From Spirochaetales bacterium (lineage in GTDB: Bacteria > Spirochaetota > Spirochaetia > Treponematales > UBA12059), in contig JAFGNN010000041.1 of NCBI GenBank assembly GCA_016926955.1, positions 1 through 36,669 on the forward strand: a stretch of DNA of 36,669 nt, in the 5' to 3' direction. The stretch's first letter is position 1. Each line of letters begins with the position of its first letter. This document shows positions 18,038 through 27,925 of this stretch, piece after piece. The notes below the pieces were generated by a model, which saw only the letters and a list, made by a program, of their open reading frames with translations, was not told the DNA's origin and made no database searches. Both the position numbers and the translations under genes were made by a program.

Positions 18038-19085
18038 TTCAGGCGCGAACCTTCCCGCTCGCATACTGCTCGTGGAGGATGACGACGACCACGCCGACCT
18101 CATGCGTTACGCCTTCGACGAGTCCGGCGGCTACGAACTGGAGCGTTCGACCGGCGTCGCTGCCGCCCGGAAACGCCTCGCTTCGGAAAGCTTCTCCCTT
18201 GTCGTATCCGACTATCGCCTTCCCGACGGCGAAGGGCTTTCGCTGATAGACCGGGACCTGGAGGGCGAAGTCCGCTTTCCGGTCCTGATACTGACCAGCC
18301 AGGGTTCGGAAGCCGTCGCTGCGGAGGCCATCAAGCTGGGCGCGCTCGACTACCTGGTCAAAAGCCCCGAGACCTTCGCGCGTCTTCCGGAATATGCCCG
18401 CATCGCGCTGCGCGCCTGGGGGGCGGAGCGCGAAAGGACCGAAGCCCGCCGCAGGCTGGAAGCCTCGCTCGCGGAGAAGGAAGTGCTGCTCCGCGAGGTG
18501 CACCATCGCGTCAAGAACAACTTCCAGGTCGTCTCCAGCCTGCTCTCGCTGCAGGCCGCGCACAACGCGGACGGCCCGGTCCGCGAGGCCCTCGCGGTCT
18601 CGGAGCAACGCATCCGGTCCATGGCGCTCATCCACGAAAAGCTCTACGAGGCGGGCGACTTCACCGGCATCGACTTCGCCGAATACGCGGAATCGATGGC
18701 GGCGCGCGTTGCGTTGGCACACGACGCGGGAAGCCGCGGCATCGCGGTCAGGCTTCGCCTGGAACGAGAGCGTCTTTCGCTCGACCAAGCCGTCCCGCTG
18801 GGGCTCGCGCTTAACGAACTCCTGACCAACGCCTTTACCCACGCTTTCGCCCCGGGTACGGGCGGGACCATCGAGCTCAGTCTTTCGCGCGGAGAGGGGC
18901 GCCTCAGGCTGGAGGTGGCGGACGACGGCGCCGGGCTTCCCCGCGGCGTCGACGGCCGGGACGCCGACACGCTCGGCTTCCAGCTGCTCAAGGTGCTGAC
19001 CCGCCAGGCGGGAGCCACCTATTCGGTGGAGTCCTCACCCGGCGCGGGAACCCGCGTCGTCATCCTCGTTCCGGGCCCCGCCTGA
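18030..19085 (+). CDS. REC-HisKA_2 sensor histidine kinase
   Basis: 351 residues. The N-terminal REC domain (10-125) has Asp61 in 'SDYRLPDGEG' and Lys111 ('YLVKSPE'). A short helix (130-150) follows, then a HisKA_2-type dimerisation/phospho-acceptor domain with 'LLREVHHRVKNNFQVVSSLL' (153-172), the likely phosphorylated histidine being His159. The HATPase domain has the N box 'ALNELLTNAFTHAF' (260-273), 'DDGAGLP' (298-304) and 'GAGTRV' (338-343). There is no transmembrane segment, so it is cytoplasmic and receives its signal from the N-terminal REC domain rather than a sensor. Such REC-kinases commonly act in general stress or light signalling. The preceding single-domain regulator is a natural partner. 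The 3' end overlaps the next, convergent gene by 51 nt. Confidence 0.88.
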   Translation: MPDSGANLPARILLVEDDDDHADLMRYAFDESGGYELERSTGVAAARKRLASESFSLVVSDYRLPDGEGLSLIDRDLEGEVRFPVLILTSQGSEAVAAEAIKLGALDYLVKSPETFARLPEYARIALRAWGAERERTEARRRLEASLAEKEVLLREVHHRVKNNFQVVSSLLSLQAAHNADGPVREALAVSEQRIRSMALIHEKLYEAGDFTGIDFAEYAESMAARVALAHDAGSRGIAVRLRLERERLSLDQAVPLGLALNELLTNAFTHAFAPGTGGTIELSLSRGEGRLRLEVADDGAGLPRGVDGRDADTLGFQLLKVLTRQAGATYSVESSPGAGTRVVILVPGPA

Positions 19086-20213
19086 ATCCTTCGCCGGATA
19101 CCCTTCCGCGGACCTCCGCGTCCCCCCGCCGCCGAGGCTGCCGATCCCGCTCATGAAGACGAGGTTCCGCAGGAAGCGGTTGTACATGACGATGCCCTTC
19201 AGGTTCTTTCCGAGTATGTTCAGCCGGAGCCGTGCCGTGCCGCGGCGGTACCGCGCGAGCCAGGCGGCGTCCGGTCGCTCGAGCGCGCGGGCCAGTGCTA
19301 CGGCGCTCGCGTACGCATAGCTCAGGCCTTCGGCGGAGCTCGGGCTGATGAAGCCCGCGGCTTCGCCGATCAGCGCCACCTTCCCCTCGCCAATCCGGAT
19401 GTCGCGCAACCGGGGGCGGAGCACGAAGCAGGCGTCGATCTTCGTCCTCGCGCCGAGACGGTACCCCTTGCGCCCGACCGCCTCGACCAGGCGCTCGAAC
19501 TTGCCGCGGGCGTCTTCCTCCCCGCGGAAGGCGCCGCCGAGGATGAGCGCGTCGTCCTTCGGTATGAGCCACGAGTAGAAGTCGGTGAGGGTCCGGTCGA
19601 AGAAGACGGCGTAGTGGCGGACCGGATCGAGGCGCACGAACTCGCCCTGCACCGCGAGATATTTCCGGATCGACGCGAAATCCCCGAGCGCCTTGGAGCG
19701 GACCCTGGAAAAGGCCCCGTCCGCCCCCACGAGAACGCCGCAGCTGATTTCCTCGACGCCCCCCTTCCCTTCGATTTCCACGACAAGCCCCCGGTCCGCC
19801 TCGCGGTGGCCGAGGTAGCGTGCGCCGCTCCGGAAATCGACGCCGCGCGGGAGGAGTTCGAGCAGGTACGCGTCGAAGGCCCCCCGGTCCACGTTGGTAT
19901 AGTGCCGCTGGTAGCGTCGCTCGCGGCCGGTCTCGAGGTCCACCGAGCGCACGTAGAAGAGTTGAGGATCGGCGACGACCCGCTTCGGTATGCCTATGTC
20001 GAAGCGCGCGAGCTGCGCCTGGGCGTCTGGCGCCACCAGGCCGCCGCAACATTTGACGCCCTCAGTCCGCCGGTCGACGAGCAGGACTCGATACCGCCGC
20101 GCCGCGAGCCGCGCGAAGGTGGCGCCCGCGGGTCCGGCCCCGACCACGACCATGTCGTAGTCAGTCCCGCGCCCGGCCTCCGCGGTCTCGCTTTCCATGT
20201 TCCTTTCCGACAT
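19035..20213 (-). CDS. FAD-dependent oxidoreductase, geranylgeranyl reductase family
   Basis: 392 residues. The N-terminal dinucleotide motif GAGPAG (25-30), the 'VKCCGGLVAP' cysteine/glycine segment (53-62), the middle 'GVLVGADGAFSRVR' FAD motif and the late 'IGEAAGFISPSSAEGLSYAYASA' motif place it in the geranylgeranyl-reductase / CbrA-like group of p-hydroxybenzoate-hydroxylase-fold flavoproteins. Members saturate polyprenyl chains or modify lipid carriers; the substrate here is not shown by context. The start is either 20213 (GGGGCGGA upstream) or 20198 (AAAGGA). The C-terminal 25 residues are Gly/Asp-rich, lie beyond the family core, and are encoded where the gene overlaps the kinase gene. 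It shares direction with guaA upstream but is separated by the hairpin repeats. Confidence 0.8.
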   Translation of the reverse strand: MSERNMESETAEAGRGTDYDMVVVGAGPAGATFARLAARRYRVLLVDRRTEGVKCCGGLVAPDAQAQLARFDIGIPKRVVADPQLFYVRSVDLETGRERRYQRHYTNVDRGAFDAYLLELLPRGVDFRSGARYLGHREADRGLVVEIEGKGGVEEISCGVLVGADGAFSRVRSKALGDFASIRKYLAVQGEFVRLDPVRHYAVFFDRTLTDFYSWLIPKDDALILGGAFRGEEDARGKFERLVEAVGRKGYRLGARTKIDACFVLRPRLRDIRIGEGKVALIGEAAGFISPSSAEGLSYAYASAVALARALERPDAAWLARYRRGTARLRLNILGKNLKGIVMYNRFLRNLVFMSGIGSLGGGGTRRSAEGYPAKDSGGARNEDDDAGSRAG

Positions 20214-20249
20214 CAGTCCGCCCCTTGATTTCCTGACCGACGAGACAGG

Positions 20250-20315
20250 GATGAGGCGGTCGCGCAAGCGACCACGACAATCCACTCCGCTCCGAAAGAG
20301 GCGCGGAGCGACGCA
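20250..20315. repeat. 66-bp hairpin repeat, copy 1
   Basis: Begins GATGAGGC and ends GAGCGACGCA. It contains two small hairpins: GGTCGC-GCAA-GCGACC and CGCTCCG-(9 nt)-CGGAGCG. It lies in the 217-bp gap between guaA and the flavoprotein gene. The second copy stands 32 bp further on in the same orientation. Confidence 0.85.
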
Positions 20316-20347
20316 TGGCCGAGCGCTGCCGCTACGAGGGCGCACAC

Positions 20348-20413
20348 GATGAGGCGGTCGCGGGAGCGACCACGATGATCCATTCCGCTCCGAAAGCGGC
20401 GCGGAGCGACGCA
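20348..20413. repeat. 66-bp hairpin repeat, copy 2
   Basis: Same length and orientation as copy 1, with six substitutions. The hairpin stems are unchanged: GGTCGC-GGGA-GCGACC and CGCTCCG-(9 nt)-CGGAGCG. It ends 17 bp from the guaA stop codon. Confidence 0.85.
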
Positions 20414-20430
20414 GGTGCGCCCCGTGATTA

Positions 20431-21965
20431 TCATTCCCACTCGATGGTCGCGGGCGGCTTCGACGAGACGTCGTAGACGACGCGGCCTATCTCGGGCACG
20501 CGGTTGGTGATCAGGCTCGATATCTCGAGCAGGTCCTTCCAGGGAAAGGCGAAGGGTTCGGCCGTCATGCCGTCGACGCTCGACACCGCGCGTATGGCCA
20601 CGGTGCGTCCGTAGCGGCGCTCGTCTCCCGCCACGCCCACCGTGCGCGTCGGCAGTAGCACCGCGAAAGCCTGCCAGATTTCGGAGTAGAGGCCGCGGCA
20701 TTTGAGCTCGTCGACGAGGATGGCGTCCGCCTCGCGGAGCGCGTCGCAGGCTTCCTTCGTCACCTCGCCGAGCACGCGCACGCCGAGGCCGGGCCCGGGG
20801 AAGGGGTGCCGGCCGACCACGTCCTCGCCGAGGCCGAGGAGTCGGCCGAGTTCGCGCACCTCGTCCTTGTAGAGCCGGTCGAGGGGCTCGACGACGAGAC
20901 CCGCCGCGCGTTTCCTCTCGACCAGCGGGGTGCCGACGTTGTGGTGGCTCTTGATGACGCGGGCCTTGTTCCCCACGCCTTTGCCGCTTTCGATGAGGTC
21001 GGTGTAGAGCGTGCCCTGGGCGAGGAGCGCGTCCTCCAAAGCGAGGCGCGCCACCTCGCGCTCCTGCACGCGGATGAAGACGTCGCCGATAGCCTTGCGC
21101 TTGGCCTCCGGCTCCTCGAGCCCGGCGAGCGCGGCGAAGAATTCGCGCGAAGCGTCCACGATGTGAAGGTGCTTCGCGCCGAGCTTCCCCAGGATGAGCC
21201 GGACCGCTTCCGTCTCGCCCTTGCGCATGAGGCCCGTGTCGACGTAGAGCAGGTGGACCTTCTCCGGGTCGAGCGAGCGGAGGAGCAGGGCGCCCGCCAC
21301 CGTCGAGTCTACTCCGCCAGAAATCAGGAGCAGCACAGGCTTTGGCCCCACGCGGGCGCGGAGCCTTTCCCCTTCGTCCGCGAGGAAGGCTTCCATGGTC
21401 CATTCGGGTTTCGCGCCGCAAATGCGAAGGACGAAATTGGAGATGAGCTCCAGCCCTTTTTCGCAGTGGCTGACCTCGGGGTGGAACTGGACGCCCCGGA
21501 GCGGCAGCTCGCGGTGGCGCACGGCGGCGGGTATCCCGTTGCCCGAGACGGCGAGAATCTCGAAACCGGGGGCGCATTCGTCGACCGAGTCGCCGTGGCT
21601 CATCCAGCTCGAGAAAGTCTCGCCCACCCCCGCGAAAAGCGGGTCGTCAGAAACCACGCGCACAGCCTGGCGGCCGTACTCGCGGTCGGGCAGGCGCCGC
21701 ACCTTCCCCCCGAACTCGAGGGTCATGCGCTGCATGCCATAGCACACGCCGAGCACGGGGAGCCCCAGGCGCCACACGCGCGGGTCGGGAGCCGGCGCTC
21801 CCTCCTCGTAGACGGACCAGGGCGAGCCGGAAAGGATGACGCCCTTGACGCCCCGGAGCCGAGCCTCGTCGAGGACCGCGTCGCCGGGGACTATCTCCGC
21901 GTAAACGCCGGCCTGTCGCGCGCGGCGGCCGATCAGCTGGGTGTACTGGCTGCCGAAATCGAGGA

Positions 21966-21981
<16 letters not shown>
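20431..21981 (-). CDS. guaA: GMP synthase (glutamine-hydrolysing)
   Basis: 516 residues, full length. It converts XMP to GMP with ATP and glutamine. The class I glutamine amidotransferase domain (1-190) has the nucleophile Cys80 in 'VLGVCYGMQ' and His167/Glu169 in 'VQFHPEV'. The ATP-pyrophosphatase domain carries the PP-loop SGGVDS (221-226), and the C-terminal dimerisation domain ends in the typical 'KPPATIEWE'. It overlaps the end of purA by 16 nt, so it is the last gene of the purB-guaB-purA-guaA cluster and probably translationally coupled. Confidence 0.97.
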
Positions 21982-23195
<1,214 letters not shown>

Positions 23196-23210
23196 GCTGC
23201 ATCCTCCCCG

Positions 23211-24662
23211 TCAGAGCGGGCGGCCGTAGTTGGGAGCCTCCTGCGTGATGGCCACGTCGTGCGCGTGGCTCTCGCGGAGGCCCGAGTTGGTGATGCGGAC
23301 GAAGCGGCGGTAGCGCCTGAGCTCCCCGAGGTCGCGGCAGCCGCAGTAGCCCATGCCCTTGCGGAGCCCGGCCACCAGCTGGTGGACGAATGAAGCGAGT
23401 TCGCCCTTGTAGGGCACGCGGCCTTCGACGCCCTCCGGCACCGGGCTCTCGTCCTTGCCGATGCCGTAGCGGTCGCCGGAACCTGCCTTGAGCGCGCCCA
23501 TGGAACCCATGCCGCGATACTCCTTGTACATGCGGCCTTCCCAGAGGACCTCGCGGCCCGGGCTCTCCCGAAGGCCCGCGAACAGGTTCCCGAGCATGAT
23601 GGCGCCGGCTCCGGCCGCTATCGCCTTGACCAGGTCGCCCGAGTACTTGACGCCGCCGTCCGCGACGACCGGTATCCCCGATTTGGCCGCTTCCTCGGCG
23701 CAGCGGAGCACCGCCGTGAACTGCGGCACGCCGACGCCCGCCACGACGCGCGTGGTGCAGATGGAACCCGGGCCGACGCCCACCTTGACCGCGTCCGCGC
23801 CGGCTTCGACCAGGCGCCGTGTCCCTTCCTTTGTGGCCACGTTGCCGCCGATCACCGCCACCTCGGGCCAGGCTTTCCGGATGGCGGCCACCGCCTCGAC
23901 CACGTTGCGCGAGTCGCCGTGCGCCGTGTCGAGCACCACGAAGTCGACGCGGGCTTCCTTGAGGAGCGGCATGCGGACCGCGTAGTCCTGGGGGCTGACC
24001 GCGGCGCCGGCCACGAGGCGGCCCGATCCGTCGAGGGCCGCGTTCGGGTACTTCTCGTGCTTCTCCATGTCCTTGACCGTGACGAGGCCACCGAGGCGGC
24101 CGGCGGCGTCGACGATGGGCAGCTTTTCGATGCGGTGCTCGTCGAACTTCGCGCGCGCCGATTCGGGCGTCGGCTCTCCGCGTACCACCACGGGATCCCG
24201 CGTCATGGCGTCCGACACCAGGGCATCGTCGTCGCGGCGGAAGCGCAGGTCGCGCGAGGTGATGATGCCGACCACCCTTCCATCGCCGTCCAGCACGGGC
24301 AGGCCCGACACGCCGCGCTTTTCCATGATGACGCGGACCTCCCGGAGGGTGCGGTCCGCCTCGACGGTCACCGGATCCTCGATGATCCAGTTGATCCAGC
24401 GCTTGACCGCGGCCACCTGGGCGGCCTGCTCCTGGGGCGAGAGGTTGCGGTGGATGACGCCGGCGCCGCCCTGAAGCGCGAGCGCGATGGCCAGCCGCTC
24501 CTCGGTGACGGTGTCCATGGCCGCGCTCACGAGCGGGATGCGCAACTCGACCCCGCGCGCGAGGCGCGAGCGGGTGTCGCACTCCCGCGGCAGCACCTCG
24601 GACCATCCCGGCTCGAGCAGGATGTCGTCGTACGAATAGGTTTCCTCGATCGTCCCGGGCAT
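23211..24662 (-). CDS. guaB: Inosine-5'-monophosphate dehydrogenase
   Basis: 483 residues. It oxidises IMP to XMP with NAD+, the committed step to GMP. The TIM-barrel catalytic domain is interrupted by two CBS motifs (about 95-205: 'DPVTVEADRTLREVRVIMEKRGVSGLPV', 'DPVVVRGEPTPESARAKFDEHRIEKLPI'). The active-site loop 'GPGSICTTR' has Cys302, preceded by 'DTAHGDS' and followed by 'ADGGVKYSGDLVKA' and 'YRGMGSMGA'. A very strong GGAGGGGAGGGG ribosome binding site precedes the ATG at 24662. It lies 86 bp after purB and 15 bp before purA. Confidence 0.97.
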   Translation of the reverse strand: MPGTIEETYSYDDILLEPGWSEVLPRECDTRSRLARGVELRIPLVSAAMDTVTEERLAIALALQGGAGVIHRNLSPQEQAAQVAAVKRWINWIIEDPVTVEADRTLREVRVIMEKRGVSGLPVLDGDGRVVGIITSRDLRFRRDDDALVSDAMTRDPVVVRGEPTPESARAKFDEHRIEKLPIVDAAGRLGGLVTVKDMEKHEKYPNAALDGSGRLVAGAAVSPQDYAVRMPLLKEARVDFVVLDTAHGDSRNVVEAVAAIRKAWPEVAVIGGNVATKEGTRRLVEAGADAVKVGVGPGSICTTRVVAGVGVPQFTAVLRCAEEAAKSGIPVVADGGVKYSGDLVKAIAAGAGAIMLGNLFAGLRESPGREVLWEGRMYKEYRGMGSMGALKAGSGDRYGIGKDESPVPEGVEGRVPYKGELASFVHQLVAGLRKGMGYCGCRDLGELRRYRRFVRITNSGLRESHAHDVAITQEAPNYGRPL

Positions 24663-24748
24663 GGCCCCTCCCCTCCGCTTTCCGTATCGTCCGAAGACCG
24701 CGCCGCGCGGCCCCGACGGGACTGCGGCGGGCCGGAAATGCCGCCCTT

Positions 24749-26245
24749 TCAGTCCGTCTTCGCCCCGTCCCCGGAGCTCCGCCCGCCGCCCGAGGCTCCG
24801 GCGCGCGCCGTCAAGGCCTCCATGCCGCCCTTCCAGCGTTCCGCCAGAGCCCGGTATTTCGCGCCGAGCCGGGCCGCCTTCTCCGCGGCACGCCCGCGGT
24901 ACAGCTCAGGCTTCTCGAAGAAGCCGGCCGGGTCTTCGTGCCCGAGCTCGCGGAGCTTTCCGTGGACCGCGTCCCTGAGCTCCGGATGCCGATCCAGCGC
25001 GGCGGCGAGCGGTACGCCGGAAGCCTCCGCCTCGAGGGTGAGCTGCCTCACCGCTTCGTGCGCGTCCGCCACGCCGGCTTCCGCGAGCAGGATGTAGGTC
25101 GGCTCGGCCAGCACCAGCCCTGCGCCGGACGCGAGGTTGGCCGCCATGCGCGCCCGGTCGACCTTGAGGCCCCGGAGGACTTTCAGCATGCGGTTCGCTG
25201 CCGCGCAGAGCCCCGCGACGAACTCGACGACGAAGCGCTCGCTCGCGGAGTTGGTCAGGTCGCGCTGGTGCTCGGAAACCTGGTCCATGAAGAAGGTCAT
25301 GGAGCGCGGGAAGAAGGCCTTCCAGAGGCTCTTCACGTGCTCGGAGTTCCAGGGATTCCGCTTTTGCGGCATGGTTGACGAGCCGACCTGCGCCGAGCCG
25401 AAGGACTCGCGCACCTCGTCGATTTCCTCGCGCTGCAGGTGGCGGAGGTCGTCGGCCAGGTTGGCAATAACGCCGAAGGCGACGTCCAGCTCGAGAAGCA
25501 GGCGGAGGGCGTGCTCGGGTTCCACCAGCTGGGTGGAATGCTCGGAGGGCTCGAGACCGAGGCGGGAAAGGCAGGCGCGCTCGATCTCCTCGGGGTCGGC
25601 GTAGCTCATGGCGAGCGCGTTGTACGAGCCCGTGGCGCCCGCCAGCTTGCCGCGCAGGTCCTTTGCCAGGTCTTCGAGGCGGGGCAGGCACTTTCCGAGC
25701 CGGGCGGCATACTCTGCCATCGCGAAGCCGAAGGTGATCGGCACCGCGTGGCGGCCGTGCGTCCGCCCCACCTGCGGCGTCTCCGCCTCCTCGACTGCGA
25801 GGCGAGCGAGCTCGTCGAGCACCGAGGCGAGGAGCGGCAGCACCACCTCGAGCGTGGCGTCGCGCAGGGTCAGGGCCCGAGCGGTGTCGAGGATGTCGAC
25901 GCTGGTGGCGCCGAGGTGCACGAGGGGCGACAGCTCCTCCGGCACCTTGCGCTTGAGCACGTTTACGAGGGCGCGCACGTTGTGGCGGGTCTTTTCTTCC
26001 TCGAGGGCCACCTCGGCGCCGTCTGTCGCGGCGGCGATCGATTCGAGCCGCGCGAAGAGCGCGGGGTCGGCGCGGCCGCGGGCCTCGAGGTGGGTCTCGA
26101 GCAGGGCCACCTCGACGCGCGCCTGCGCGCGCACCTGGGCTTCCTCCGAGAGGCGGTCGGCCAGGGCGTCGAAAAGCGCGGCGTTGGCTTCCCAATAGCG
26201 GTGGTCGAGCGGCGAGAGGTTGCGGAAGATGTCGCGGGAGTGCAT
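24749..26245 (-). CDS. purB: Adenylosuccinate lyase
   Basis: 498 residues. It cleaves adenylosuccinate to AMP and fumarate, and SAICAR in de novo purine synthesis. Fumarase/aspartase superfamily signatures are 'HLGATSVDILDTA' (110-122), 'GRTHGRHAVPITFG' with the catalytic His region (160-173), and the flexible serine loop 'GSSTMPQKRNP' (288-298). The C-terminal 20 residues are Gly/Ser-rich and not conserved. First gene of the cluster. The ATG at 26245 has almost no space between it and the candidate promoter. Confidence 0.95.
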   Translation of the reverse strand: MHSRDIFRNLSPLDHRYWEANAALFDALADRLSEEAQVRAQARVEVALLETHLEARGRADPALFARLESIAAATDGAEVALEEEKTRHNVRALVNVLKRKVPEELSPLVHLGATSVDILDTARALTLRDATLEVVLPLLASVLDELARLAVEEAETPQVGRTHGRHAVPITFGFAMAEYAARLGKCLPRLEDLAKDLRGKLAGATGSYNALAMSYADPEEIERACLSRLGLEPSEHSTQLVEPEHALRLLLELDVAFGVIANLADDLRHLQREEIDEVRESFGSAQVGSSTMPQKRNPWNSEHVKSLWKAFFPRSMTFFMDQVSEHQRDLTNSASERFVVEFVAGLCAAANRMLKVLRGLKVDRARMAANLASGAGLVLAEPTYILLAEAGVADAHEAVRQLTLEAEASGVPLAAALDRHPELRDAVHGKLRELGHEDPAGFFEKPELYRGRAAEKAARLGAKYRALAERWKGGMEALTARAGASGGGRSSGDGAKTD

Positions 26246-26250
26246 GTCCC

Positions 26251-26280
26251 ATGATGCCGGAAGCCCGCGAGGGTTGGCAA
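26251..26280 (-). promoter_or_regulatory. Candidate promoter of the purB-guaB-purA-guaA cluster
   Basis: On the minus strand TTGCCA (26280-26275), 18-bp spacer, CATCAT (26256-26251), then only five bases (GGGAC) before the purB ATG. If used, the transcript would begin at or inside the start codon, as for tatT. Confidence 0.5.
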
Positions 26281-26405
26281 GGGGTCGGCGACGTCACCGG
26301 ATCCTTTCTCGCTCCGGCCAGGCGCGGGCCATCGGCGGCCGTCGCTCTGCCTCCCCAATCCGTCGCGGGGCCTCCGGCCGCCCTGCGATACCGGGCGGGT
26401 TCCTG

Positions 26406-26434
26406 TTTCCAAGCGGGCCACGGGGGACTATATT
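26406..26434 (+). promoter_or_regulatory. Candidate sigma-70 promoter of the flavodiiron gene
   Basis: TTTCCA (26406-26411), 17-bp spacer, TATATT (26429-26434), leaving a leader of about 75 nt. Confidence 0.5.
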
Positions 26435-26517
26435 GGAACAGGGTCGCCGCCTCGCCGCGCCGGCCCGGCCGCGCGGGCCGCGGCCGCCAGAAGAGCATGC
26501 CGAAACGGAGCCGATCC

Positions 26518-27738
26518 ATGAAAGCCCACGCCATCAGCGATCACGTCCACGTCCTCCACGCGGACATCGAGACCGACGACCTCTTCGAGGGCATCTGGCC
26601 CATCCCCCACGGCGTCTCGCTCAACTGCTACGTCGTCAAGGGCGAGAAGACCGCCCTCGTCGACCTCGTGCGCGACTGGAGCGAGGCCCCGACCCGCCTC
26701 GAGGAGGAGCTCGCCTCCGTCGGCGTCAAATGGGGCGACATCGACTACCTGATCCTCAACCACATGGAGCCCGACCATACGGGCTGGCTCGCCGAATTCC
26801 GCGCCCTCAACCCCAAGGCCGAGATCCTCGCCACGGCCAAGGGCCTCGAGCTCGTCAAGAGCTTCTACAAGATCGAGGAAGGGCTCCGCGCGGTTAAGTC
26901 CGGCGACACCCTCGACCTCGGGGCCGGCATGGTCCTCTCCTTCCACGAGATCCCGAACGTGCACTGGCCCGAGACCATGGCCACCTTCGAGCCCGTTTCC
27001 GGCACCCTCTTCGCGTGCGACGCCTTCGGCGGCTTCGGCCGGCTCGGCGACCGCGTCTTCGACGACCAGTTCTCCGCCGAGGAGCACGCCTTCTACGAGA
27101 AGGAGAGCCTCCGCTACTACGCCAACATCGTCTCGAGCTTCAGCCTCTTCGTGAAGCGCGCCGTCCAGAAGCTCGAAGGCCTCGACATCAAGGTAGTCGC
27201 CCCGAGCCACGGCATCGTCTGGCGCAAGGAGCCCATGAAGATCGTCGACCGCTACCTCCGCTACGCCGCCTACCTCGACGGCCCGCGCGAGAAGGAGATC
27301 TGCGTGGTCTACGGCTCGATGTACGGCAACACCGAGAAGGGCCTGCGCGCCGTGCTCGACGGCATCGGGGACGAGGGCGTCCCGTACTGCGTCCACCGCG
27401 TCCCCAACGAGGATGTGTCCTTCGCGCTTGCCGACGCCTGGAAGAGCGAGGGCATCGTGGTCGCCATGCCCACCTACGAGTACAAGATGTTCCCGCCCAT
27501 GGCCTGGGCCCTCGACATTTTCGAACGCAAGCACGTCTGGGGCCGCAAGGCCCTCCGCATCGGCAGCTGGGGCTGGGTCGGCGGTGCGAAGAAGGAGTAC
27601 GACGAGCTCGTCGCGCCCCTCAAATGGGACTGCATCGAGCCCGTCGAGTGGGCCGGCTCCCCCGGTCCCGAGACCCTCGAGAACCTGCGCGAGGCCGGCC
27701 GCTTCCTGGCCCGCGAGATCAAGGGCACGAACGCCTGA
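26518..27738 (+). CDS. Flavodiiron protein (FprA-type O2/NO reductase)
   Basis: 406 residues. The N-terminal metallo-beta-lactamase domain keeps all di-iron ligands: 'NHMEPDHTG' (His82, Glu84, Asp86, His87), His149 ('NVHWPETM'), Asp168 ('ACDAFG') and His231 ('APSHGIVW'). The C-terminal flavodoxin domain binds FMN through 'VVYGSMYGNTEKG' (263-275) and 'GSWGWVGGAKKEY'. There is no rubredoxin or reductase extension, so it is a class A enzyme. These cytoplasmic enzymes reduce O2 to water (and in some cases NO) in anaerobes, with electrons from rubredoxin or coenzyme F420; the donor is not in the window. The ATG at 26518 has CGGAG seven bases upstream; the ATG at 26497 is less well placed. A hairpin pair follows. 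Confidence 0.95.
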   Translation: MKAHAISDHVHVLHADIETDDLFEGIWPIPHGVSLNCYVVKGEKTALVDLVRDWSEAPTRLEEELASVGVKWGDIDYLILNHMEPDHTGWLAEFRALNPKAEILATAKGLELVKSFYKIEEGLRAVKSGDTLDLGAGMVLSFHEIPNVHWPETMATFEPVSGTLFACDAFGGFGRLGDRVFDDQFSAEEHAFYEKESLRYYANIVSSFSLFVKRAVQKLEGLDIKVVAPSHGIVWRKEPMKIVDRYLRYAAYLDGPREKEICVVYGSMYGNTEKGLRAVLDGIGDEGVPYCVHRVPNEDVSFALADAWKSEGIVVAMPTYEYKMFPPMAWALDIFERKHVWGRKALRIGSWGWVGGAKKEYDELVAPLKWDCIEPVEWAGSPGPETLENLREAGRFLAREIKGTNA

Positions 27739-27743
27739 ATCCT

Positions 27744-27778
27744 GTCCGGGAGGGGAACCGGCGGTTCCCCTCCCGGAC
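27744..27778. terminator. Perfect 16-bp hairpin after the flavodiiron gene
   Basis: Arms 27744-27759 (GTCCGGGAGGGGAACC) and 27763-27778 are fully complementary, with a GGC loop. It starts 5 bp after the stop. No T-run follows, so termination may need Rho or the second hairpin; it may also protect the mRNA 3' end. Confidence 0.7.
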
Positions 27779-27793
27779 CCACCCTTCCCCAAG

Positions 27794-27830
27794 AGGCCGG
27801 GTGAGACACTTGAAGCGTTTCACCCGGCCT
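27794..27830. terminator. Second hairpin in the convergent gap, probable bidirectional terminator
   Basis: Arms AGGCCGGGTGA (27794-27804) and TCACCCGGCCT (27820-27830), 11 bp, loop of 15 nt. It lies between the convergent flavodiiron gene and trpB, 95 bp from the trpB stop. Only short T-runs flank it. Confidence 0.55.
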
Positions 27831-27925
27831 TATTCGCGATTCCTCAAAACGCTGCCGCGTTTCTGCGTAATTGCCGCATCGAGGCGTATCGGAACAGGCT
27901 CGATGGCCCGTTCAGGTACGATTTC

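Noticed and set aside
20214-20430. N-terminal extension of the flavoprotein to 20345 and an ORF reading through guaA's 3' end
   Set aside because: Both are produced by the 66-bp repeats; the flavoprotein's homologous region starts near residue 18 from the 20213 start.
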